Source: Paraburkholderia ginsengiterrae
GTDB taxonomy: Bacteria > Pseudomonadota > Gammaproteobacteria > Burkholderiales > Burkholderiaceae
DNA: 38,346 nucleotides
Assembly: GCF_001645125.1 (NCBI RefSeq)
Contig: NZ_LXKA01000350.1
Location: 1 to 38,346 of the forward strand
Reading direction: 5' to 3'
This document shows, piece by piece, positions 32,550-38,346 of the stretch. How positions within the stretch are numbered: the first letter of the stretch is position 1; each line of letters opens with the position of its first letter. Under the pieces are notes generated by a model, which saw only the letters and a list, made by a program, of their open reading frames with translations, was not told the origin of the DNA and did not search any database. Position numbers and translations under genes: made by a program.

Positions 32550-33353
32550 TTACCAGGTGGCGCCGGGATGCTGGCGCGCGAGGCTCTGCATTTCGGCCAG
32601 TACGAAACCCATGTGCTCGGAGTGCTCGCCGTGCTTGCCGGTGGTGATGTGCTTGACCGCTTCGGGCAGCGTCAGGGTCGCTTCGTCAAGGGTGGTGCGC
32701 ACGTCGGTGAGCCACGCTTCCTCGAGTTCCGAGGTCAATGGGCCAATGCCGGCGGCGGCGATGGACTCTTCCACGGCGTCCGTGCTGAAGAACTCGCGCG
32801 TGTACGGCAGCAGGTAGTCCAGCGCGGCTTGCGCGCGGCGATGCGATTCCTCGGTGCCGTCGCCGAAGCGGATCAGCCACTCGCGTGCGTGATGCACGTG
32901 GTAGCTGGTTTCCTTGATCGACTTCGACGCGATCGCGGCCAGTTGCTCATCGTTGGAACCTGTGAGCGCGGTCCACAGATGCGCCATCAGCATCGCGTAG
33001 AGGAAATTGCGCACGATCGTGACCGCATAATCCTTCTCGGTTTGCGCGGTGCCACTGAGTGGGCCGTAGTGCGGCAACTCGGCGAGCGTGTAGTTGGCAA
33101 ATTCGCGTTCGGCGCGGAAGTACGCGTAGTCGTCTTCCGTGCGGTTTGTGCCAGTGAGCTGCTGCTCGAGCGAGGCGGCGTGCGTGTACAGCAGGCGCGC
33201 CTGGCCGATCAGATCGAGACTCATGTTCGACAGCGCGATGTCCTCTTCGAGGATCGGGCCGTGGCCGCACCATTCGGTATTGCGCTGTCCGAGGATCAGC
33301 GCGGTATCCGCAAGACGCAGCACGTATTGGAGATGTTGGGGCGTGATGTGCAT
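32550..33353 (-). CDS. paaC: Phenylacetyl-CoA epoxidase structural subunit PaaC
   Basis: A 267-residue helical protein, the partner of PaaA in the oxygenase. The sequence opens with LQYVLRLADTALILGQRNTEWCGHGP, contains LYAMLMAHLWTALTGSNDEQ and KETSYHVHHAREWLIRFGDG, and lacks a clear complete diiron set, as expected of the non-catalytic subunit. It stabilises PaaA and helps bind the CoA substrate. The start at 33353 follows the paaB stop by 8 bases. Full length for the family. Confidence 0.95.
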   Translation of the reverse strand: MHITPQHLQYVLRLADTALILGQRNTEWCGHGPILEEDIALSNMSLDLIGQARLLYTHAASLEQQLTGTNRTEDDYAYFRAEREFANYTLAELPHYGPLSGTAQTEKDYAVTIVRNFLYAMLMAHLWTALTGSNDEQLAAIASKSIKETSYHVHHAREWLIRFGDGTEESHRRAQAALDYLLPYTREFFSTDAVEESIAAAGIGPLTSELEEAWLTDVRTTLDEATLTLPEAVKHITTGKHGEHSEHMGFVLAEMQSLARQHPGATW

Positions 33354-33361
33354 GGCCGCGC

Positions 33362-33646
33362 TTACATGTGGTTGACTTCGTCGGGGAGCGTGTAGAACGT
33401 CGGGTGGCGATAGATCTTGTCGCCCGCCGGTTCGAACAGCTCAGCCTTGTCTTCCGGCGCGGACGCCGTGATCGCCGACGATGGCACCACCCAGATGCTC
33501 ACGCCTTCCTGGCGGCGCGTGTAGACGTCGCGTGCCATGCGCAGCGCCATCGGCGCGTCGGCGGCGTGCAGGCTGCCGCAGTGTTTGTGGTCGAGTCCCT
33601 GCTTGCTACGCACGAAGACTTCCCAAATCGGCCATTCCTTGTTCAT
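33362..33646 (-). CDS. paaB: Phenylacetyl-CoA epoxidase subunit PaaB
   Basis: A 94-residue protein, the small subunit required for the active complex. MNKEWPIWEVFVRSKQGLDH is the usual opening, followed by VGSLHAADAPMALRMARDVY-type sequence (HAADAPMALRMARDVYTRR). It helps shape the PaaAC assembly and is needed for activity. AGGAGAT lies 6 bases before the start. It is the second gene, 39 bases after paaA. Confidence 0.95.
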   Translation of the reverse strand: MNKEWPIWEVFVRSKQGLDHKHCGSLHAADAPMALRMARDVYTRRQEGVSIWVVPSSAITASAPEDKAELFEPAGDKIYRHPTFYTLPDEVNHM

Positions 33647-33685
33647 TGCAGATCTCCTGATTCTTTGTCCGGCATGCCGCGCGGG

Positions 33686-34684
33686 TTAGGCGGCGTGCTG
33701 CTGTGCGCGCTGGCGCTGTTTTTCGGCATGGGCGAGGGCGGCTTCGCGAACCCAGGCGCCGTCTTCATGAGCTTTGACGCGGGTGGCGAGGCGTTCGCGG
33801 TTGCACGGGCCGTCGCCGTTCACGACACGCCAGAATTCTTCCCAGTCGATGTCGCCGTAGTCGTGATGGCCGCGCGCCTCGTTCCATTTCAGGTCTGGAT
33901 CCGGCAGCGTGACGCCGAGCACCTTGGCCTGGTCGACCGTGGCGTCGACGAATTTCTGGCGCAGGTCGTCGTTCGAGATGCGCTTGATGCCCCATTTCGA
34001 CGACTGGTTGCTGTGGATCGAATCCTTGTCGCTCGGGCCGAACATCATCAATACCGGCCACCACCAGCGATTCACCGCCTGCTGGACCAGTTCGCGCTGC
34101 GCCTCGGTGCCGGCCATCATCGACATGAGCGCGTCGAAGCCCTGACGCTGGTGGAACGATTCTTCCTTGCAGATGCGGATCATGGCGCGAGCGTACGGGC
34201 CGTACGTGCAGCGGCACAGCGGAATCTGGTTCATGATCGCCGCGCCGTCGACCAGCCAGCCGATCACGCCGACGTCCGCCCATGTGGGAGTCGGATAATT
34301 GAAGATGCTCGAATATTTGGCTTTGCCCGAGTGCAGTGCGGCGATCAGTTGATCGCGCGATACGCCGAGCGTTTCCGCCGCGCTATATAGATAGAGACCA
34401 TGGCCGGCTTCATCCTGCACCTTGGCGAGCAGAATCGCCTTGCGCTTCAGGCTGGGTGCGCGCGTGATCCAGTTGCCCTCCGGCAGCATGCCTACAATCT
34501 CCGAATGCGCGTGCTGCGAGATTTGCCGGACCAGCGTCTTGCGGTAAGCCTCCGGCATCCAGTCCTGAGCTTCGATCTTGCCGTCGGCGGCCATGACCGC
34601 GTCGAACTGCGCCTGCTCGGGCGCGCTCGCACCTGCGTCGAGCGGCGCGACATTGCCGGGAATATCCAGGGATTGCGTGTACAT
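33686..34684 (-). CDS. paaA: Phenylacetyl-CoA 1,2-epoxidase catalytic subunit PaaA
   Basis: A 332-residue diiron oxygenase subunit. It epoxidises the aromatic ring of phenylacetyl-CoA with O2, using electrons from PaaE. Two iron motifs are visible: DEAGH (Glu92, His95) and EESFH (Glu175, His178). The start at 34684 gives [18 protein letters not shown]; the frame extends upstream to 34732, into the promoter. It is the first gene of the paaABCDE operon, transcribed from the promoter with a palindromic operator directly upstream. Full length. Confidence 0.95.
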   Translation of the reverse strand: MYTQSLDIPGNVAPLDAGASAPEQAQFDAVMAADGKIEAQDWMPEAYRKTLVRQISQHAHSEIVGMLPEGNWITRAPSLKRKAILLAKVQDEAGHGLYLYSAAETLGVSRDQLIAALHSGKAKYSSIFNYPTPTWADVGVIGWLVDGAAIMNQIPLCRCTYGPYARAMIRICKEESFHQRQGFDALMSMMAGTEAQRELVQQAVNRWWWPVLMMFGPSDKDSIHSNQSSKWGIKRISNDDLRQKFVDATVDQAKVLGVTLPDPDLKWNEARGHHDYGDIDWEEFWRVVNGDGPCNRERLATRVKAHEDGAWVREAALAHAEKQRQRAQQHAA

Positions 34685-34720
34685 GGGGACGCTCTCTGCG
34701 GAAGTTGTCTGTGTGCGCAC

Positions 34721-34780
34721 AGTATAAACCAACCGACCGGTCGGTTAATAGATTTTTTGAGATAGATCGGTCGCACCGAT
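34721..34780 (-). promoter_or_regulatory. paaA promoter with palindromic operator and second palindrome
   Basis: On the minus strand TATACT (34726-34721) is a good -10. TTAACC (34748-34743) or ATTAAC one base upstream is a possible -35, at 16 or 17 bases. A perfect 16-bp palindrome, AACCGACCGGTCGGTT (34731-34746), fills the spacer, so a bound protein would block RNA polymerase. A second inverted repeat, ATCGGT-CGC-ACCGAT (34766-34780), lies further upstream with related half-sites. TetR-type PaaR is the likely ligand by family, not shown here. Confidence 0.82.
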
Positions 34781-34900
34781 AGGGGCTCGACGGTTTCGTC
34801 GTTGGGGGCGTTTCATCAGCGCCGCTGCCCCGTGCCGACACTTAACCTATAAAATTGCGAATTGGCTGCGATTTGCGGCCTCCTGCATCCCCCGGTACTC

Positions 34901-36526
34901 ATGTTACGTCTAAGCGAAATCAAACTCCCGCTCGATCATCCCGAGAGCGCCCTCGAAGCCGCCGTCCTTGAGCGCCTCGCGGAACTCGGCGTGGCCGCGA
35001 ACGGGCTCATCCGATACACCGTGTTTCGCCGTGCGCACGATGCGCGCAAGCGGGCCGACATCAAGCTCACGTACATCGTCGATGTCGAGGTCACGGATGA
35101 AGCTCCCGCGCTCAAGCGGCTCGCCGACGTGCCGCATTGCGGCGTCACGCCTGATATGGCTTACCGGTTCGTCACGAAAGCGCCGGCGCAACTGGGCGCG
35201 CTGCGCCCGGTGGTGATCGGCATGGGACCGTGCGGCCTCTTTGCCGGGCTGATCCTCGCGCAGATGGGCTTCCGCCCAATCATCCTCGAGCGCGGCAAAG
35301 CCGTGCGCGAGCGCACGAAGGACACCTTCGGCCTGTGGCGCAAGTCGGTGCTCAATCCCGAGTCGAACGTGCAGTTTGGCGAAGGCGGCGCGGGGACCTT
35401 CTCGGACGGCAAGCTGTATAGCCAGATCAAGGATCCGAAGCACTACGGCCGCAAGGTCCTCGAGGAATGCGTGCGGGCCGGCGCGCCGGAGGACATTCTG
35501 TATCTGAGCCGACCCCATATCGGGACGTTCCGTCTCGTGAGCATGGTCGAAAAAATGCGCGCCAGCATTCACGAACTCGGTGGCGAGGTGCGTTTCGAGA
35601 CGCGCGTCGACGATATCGAGATCGATCAGGGCAAGGTGCGCGGACTGAAGCTGTCGACCGGCGAAACGCTGCGCTGCGATCATGTGGTGCTGGCGGTCGG
35701 TCATAGCGCCCGCGATACCTTCCAGATGCTGAACGACCGCGGCGTCTATATCGAAGCCAAGCCGTTTTCGCTCGGTTTCCGGATCGAGCATCCGCAGGGG
35801 TTGATCGATCGCAGCCGTTTCGGCAAGTTTGCCGGCCACAAGCAGTTGGGTGCCGCCGACTACAAGGTGGTGCATCACTGCAGCAACGGCCGCGCCGTCT
35901 ATAGCTTCTGCATGTGCCCGGGCGGTACGGTGGTGGCGGCGACGTCCGAGCCAGGACGCGTTGTGACTAATGGCATGAGCCAGTACTCGCGGGCCGAGCG
36001 CAATGCGAATGCGGGGATCGTCGTCGGCATTACGCCGGACGACTATCCGGGCGGGCCGCTCGCCGGTATTGCTTTCCAGCGCAAGTGGGAAGAACGGGCG
36101 TTCGAACTGGGTGGCGGTAACTATATGGCGCCGGGCCAGTTGGTCGGTGATTTTATCGCCGGCAGGCCGTCTACTTCATTGGGGTCGGTAGTGCCGTCCT
36201 ACAAGCCGGGCGTGAATCCAACCGATCTCAGCACCGCGCTGCCCGACTACGTGATCGAAGCCATTCGTGAAGCGTTGCCGCAGATGGACAAGAAGATCGC
36301 AGGTTTTGCGATGCACGACGCGGTATTGACGGGCGTCGAAACGAGAACGTCGTCGCCGATTCGCGTGCGTCGCCGGGACAACTATCAGAGTATGAACGTC
36401 GAGGGACTGTATCCGGCAGGCGAAGGAGCAGGCTATGCCGGCGGGATCTACTCCGCAGCTATCGACGGCATCGAAGTCGCCGAAGCGCTCGCGCTGAATA
36501 TGACCGGGGCGCAGGCGGCTGCCTGA
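34901..36526 (+). CDS. FAD-dependent oxidoreductase (uncharacterised, COG2509-type)
   Basis: A 541-residue flavoprotein. The N-terminal 90 residues are an extra domain with a ferredoxin-like look, then the dinucleotide loop VVIGMGPCGLFAGLILAQMG at about residue 105 opens the FAD fold. A second loop, QFGEGGAGTFSDGKL, is characteristic of this family. The C-terminal GLYPAGEGAGYAGGIYSAAIDG closes the FAD site. The substrate is unknown; some relatives are annotated as dehydrogenases by homology only. The start at 34901 follows a TATAAA box (34848-34853), which lies in the divergent region shared with paaA. A role linked to paa is possible but not shown. Confidence 0.85.
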   Translation: MLRLSEIKLPLDHPESALEAAVLERLAELGVAANGLIRYTVFRRAHDARKRADIKLTYIVDVEVTDEAPALKRLADVPHCGVTPDMAYRFVTKAPAQLGALRPVVIGMGPCGLFAGLILAQMGFRPIILERGKAVRERTKDTFGLWRKSVLNPESNVQFGEGGAGTFSDGKLYSQIKDPKHYGRKVLEECVRAGAPEDILYLSRPHIGTFRLVSMVEKMRASIHELGGEVRFETRVDDIEIDQGKVRGLKLSTGETLRCDHVVLAVGHSARDTFQMLNDRGVYIEAKPFSLGFRIEHPQGLIDRSRFGKFAGHKQLGAADYKVVHHCSNGRAVYSFCMCPGGTVVAATSEPGRVVTNGMSQYSRAERNANAGIVVGITPDDYPGGPLAGIAFQRKWEERAFELGGGNYMAPGQLVGDFIAGRPSTSLGSVVPSYKPGVNPTDLSTALPDYVIEAIREALPQMDKKIAGFAMHDAVLTGVETRTSSPIRVRRRDNYQSMNVEGLYPAGEGAGYAGGIYSAAIDGIEVAEALALNMTGAQAAA

Positions 36527-36550
36527 GCTTCTGGCGGCGGAATGCGTCAG

Positions 36551-36569
36551 CGCCCCTCCGCGAGGGGCG
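36551..36569 (+). other. Short perfect hairpin before the GDSL gene
   Basis: CGCCCCTC (36551-36558), CGC, GAGGGGCG (36562-36569): a perfect 8-bp stem with a 3-base loop, 24 bases after the FAD oxidoreductase stop. No T-run. It may weakly end that transcript or sit in the leader of the next gene. Confidence 0.5.
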
Positions 36570-36615
36570 TGGCGATCGGGCACAATGCACGTTTCGCCTC
36601 AATCCCACCGCCAGA

Positions 36616-37887
36616 ATGACCATCCGTACTTTCGCCGCTGCATGTAGCGCGGCGCTGCTCGTTCAATTCGCCGTTTCCCCGACCGTTTTCGCTGCCGACG
36701 CCCCCGCGCATTGGGTCGCCGCGTGGGCGACCGCGCTGCAACCCATTCCGCAGCGGGCGGATCTGCCGCCGTTGTATCGCGCCCCGGAAGTGGGCGGGCG
36801 CACGGTTCGCCAGATCGTTTATCCGACGCTGTCCGGCCGGTCTGCACGGATTCACCTGAGCAATCAGTACGGTAAAGCTCCGCTTGCCGTTGACGATCTG
36901 CGCATTGCGCGTTCGGCGGGCGGCGCGACTGTCTCCGGCAATGGTCAGGTGCGCGTGACGTTCGGGGGCAAGAGCGCGGTCTCGATTCCGCCGGGCGGGG
37001 AGTTGGACAGCGACCCGGTCGCTATTGATATTGCCGAAGGCACGCCGTATGCCATCAGTGCGTTCACGGGGCCGGAACAGCGGATTGTGGCGTGGCATCG
37101 CGTGTCGAATCAGGTGAATTACGTTTCCACGCCTGGCAATCACGCCGCGGATGCATCGGCGGAAGCGTTTCGCGGCAGGTTTATGCAATACGTGTGGGTG
37201 ACCGGGATTTCGGTGGAGTCGATGCCCTCATCGGCCGCGGTCGCCGCGATCGGCGATTCGATCACCGACGGCATGCGCTCCAGCCTGAACCAGAATCGCC
37301 GGTGGCCGGACGCGCTGGCCCGCCGGTTCGCGGCCAGCGGGGACCGCTCGACTGCGATTGTCAATCTGGGTATCAGCGGCAACCGTCTGCTGAGTGACTC
37401 TCCGTGCTATGGCGACGCGCTTGCGACGCGCTTCGAGCGAGACGTGCTTGCGCGTCCGGGCGTCAAGACCGCGATCCTGTTGATTGGCATCAATGACATC
37501 AACTTCGCGGCGATGCCGCCGCATGGCGGCCTCGACTGCGATTTCCCTCACACCTCGGTGACGGCTGTCGATCTGATCGCTGGATATCAGAGGGTGATCT
37601 CCGCCGCGCGGCACGCCGGTGTGAAGGTGTTCGGCGCCACGTTGACGCCGGCTTCGCTGCCGGCGCAGCGGGAAAGTATCCGGCTCGCCGTCAACCAATG
37701 GATCCGAAACAGCCGCGCGTTCGACGGCGTAGTGGACTTCGACGCCGCTTTGCGGGATCCGGCGCAGCCGGATCGTCTGCGGCGCGCCTTTGACAGTGGC
37801 GATCACATCCATCCCAGCGATGCGGGTTACGCGGCAATGGCCGACGCCGTTCCGATGGACGCGGTGGTGAATTCGACTCGCAAATGA
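36616..37887 (+). CDS. Secreted SGNH/GDSL-type hydrolase
   Basis: A 423-residue secreted hydrolase. The signal peptide covers residues 1-26 (ends near VFAAD). A beta-rich N-terminal domain follows to about residue 205, then the SGNH hydrolase fold. The catalytic serine is Ser215 in AIGDSITDG; GISGNRL carries the oxyanion Gly and Asn (block II), GINDI is block III, and SGDHIHPSDAGY near residue 395 holds the catalytic Asp/His. Substrate unknown; members include lipases, esterases and deacetylases. Transcribed from a possible -10 (CACAAT, 36580-36585). Its stop is 143 bases before the rrn promoter. Confidence 0.88.
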   Translation: MTIRTFAAACSAALLVQFAVSPTVFAADAPAHWVAAWATALQPIPQRADLPPLYRAPEVGGRTVRQIVYPTLSGRSARIHLSNQYGKAPLAVDDLRIARSAGGATVSGNGQVRVTFGGKSAVSIPPGGELDSDPVAIDIAEGTPYAISAFTGPEQRIVAWHRVSNQVNYVSTPGNHAADASAEAFRGRFMQYVWVTGISVESMPSSAAVAAIGDSITDGMRSSLNQNRRWPDALARRFAASGDRSTAIVNLGISGNRLLSDSPCYGDALATRFERDVLARPGVKTAILLIGINDINFAAMPPHGGLDCDFPHTSVTAVDLIAGYQRVISAARHAGVKVFGATLTPASLPAQRESIRLAVNQWIRNSRAFDGVVDFDAALRDPAQPDRLRRAFDSGDHIHPSDAGYAAMADAVPMDAVVNSTRK

Positions 37888-37950
37888 GTCTCCCAGAAAG
37901 ATTTTCGTCAAACTCTTGTCATATGGCCCATGTTCGCCTAAGATTCGCCT

Positions 37951-37968
37951 CCTCGTTTGTGAACGAGG
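37951..37968 (+). other. Perfect 7-bp hairpin after the GDSL gene
   Basis: CCTCGTT (37951-37957), TGTG, AACGAGG (37962-37968), 64 bases after the stop and 63 before the rrn -35. No T-run follows. It may help end the GDSL transcript. Confidence 0.45.
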
Positions 37969-38002
37969 GCCGCGGCAGAAACCAGCGGCCGTAGCGTCAA
38001 CA

Positions 38003-38059
38003 AGGTTTTAAGCGAAAGCAAAAAATGTTGTTGACGAAACGAAAAAGAGCCTTCATAAT
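38003..38059 (+). promoter_or_regulatory. rRNA operon promoter with A-rich upstream element
   Basis: TTGACG (38031-38036) and CATAAT (38054-38059) are separated by 17 bases, each 5 of 6 to consensus. The A-rich sequence before it (38003-38028) resembles an UP element. No ORF follows; the sequence becomes a ribosomal leader, which makes this an rrn promoter. Confidence 0.85.
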
Positions 38060-38065
38060 CTCGTT

Positions 38066-38346
38066 TCTCTGCTGCTGATGCAGCGACGCAGAACGAAGCG
38101 GTGCCGGGGTAGTTGAAGTGCGGTGCCGGTTCGGTGGTGAATGCGTAATCGATCTTTAAAAATTAACAGCCGATAAGTGTGGGCGCTTGATGCGCGACGC
38201 GCTGCCGGGTCTTTCGGGATCGGGCAGGAAGCGAAAGTATCAAGTCTCACACAGTAATGAAAGGAAGGTTTTTTTGTCTTCGGACAGATTAATCATTCGT
38301 CAGTACGTTGAGTGAGCGACCGGTTGGTAACACAACCGAAAACAGT
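38066..38346 (+). other. 16S rRNA operon leader with boxA- and boxC-like elements
   Basis: After the promoter, GATCTTTAAAAATTAACA (38151-38168) resembles the antitermination boxA. AGTGTGGGCGCTTGA (38176-38190) resembles boxC. GTGTG with CTTGAT (38177-38191) pairs imperfectly with ATCAAG and CACAC (38239-38252), a long hairpin likely used in processing. A GTC-TTCG-GAC tetraloop hairpin (38276-38285) and CGGTTG with CAACCG (38321-38338) follow. From memory this matches leaders of Burkholderia 16S genes, and the 16S start should lie within a few dozen bases beyond the edge. The rRNA itself is not in the window. Confidence 0.8.

Overview
The window looks like part of the main chromosome of a Burkholderiaceae beta-proteobacterium, most likely Paraburkholderia or Burkholderia. 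The reasons are high GC, family content such as DUF2957 and DUF2242 lipoproteins, a type 2 argC, the paaABCDE/TetR/DUF1835 group, and an rrn leader of Burkholderia type at the right edge. The genus is inferred from family content, not from a search. I see no phage, IS element, CRISPR array, tRNA or integrase.

Layout. 1-2.6 kb: tail of a secreted phosphoesterase, a di-heme peroxidase and a lytic transglycosylase. 2.7-4.5 kb: a DUF2242 lipoprotein, an AT-rich gap with DnaA-box-like sites, and two overlapping small ORFs. 4.5-9.1 kb: a DMT transporter, a small secreted protein, a small conserved protein, a Mut7-C RNase-type protein, a hydroxyisobutyrate-dehydrogenase-type reductase and a LysE/RhtB exporter. 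9.17-9.27 kb: a promoter plus strong terminator with no ORF, predicting an sRNA of about 62 nt. 9.35-13.1 kb (minus): two DUF2957 lipoproteins and an OmpW-type porin, a likely envelope operon. 13.6-16.1 kb (minus): argC, a flavodoxin-type reductase and a PEBP-like protein. 16.4-22.1 kb: an orphan RcsB-like regulator, pyrE, an MFS transporter and maeB. 22.3-28.3 kb: a fused indolepyruvate ferredoxin oxidoreductase, a small secreted protein, hpd and a divergent Lrp/AsnC regulator. 28.4-34.8 kb (minus): a GNAT, a TetR, DUF1835 and the paaABCDE operon with a palindromic operator in its promoter. 34.9-37.9 kb: a FAD oxidoreductase and a secreted GDSL hydrolase. 38.03 kb to the end: an rRNA promoter and leader, with 16S rRNA expected just beyond the edge.

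The 22-35 kb part forms a metabolic theme. Aryl-pyruvates from aromatic amino acids can go through the ferredoxin oxidoreductase to arylacetyl-CoA, which PaaABCDE epoxidises, or through Hpd to homogentisate. An Lrp regulator sits beside hpd and a TetR beside paa.

The least explained elements are the predicted sRNA at 9.2 kb with two copies of an anti-Shine-Dalgarno motif, the DnaA-box-containing gap at 3.5-3.8 kb, the paired palindromes before paaA, and the DUF2957/OmpW cluster with strong intercistronic hairpins.
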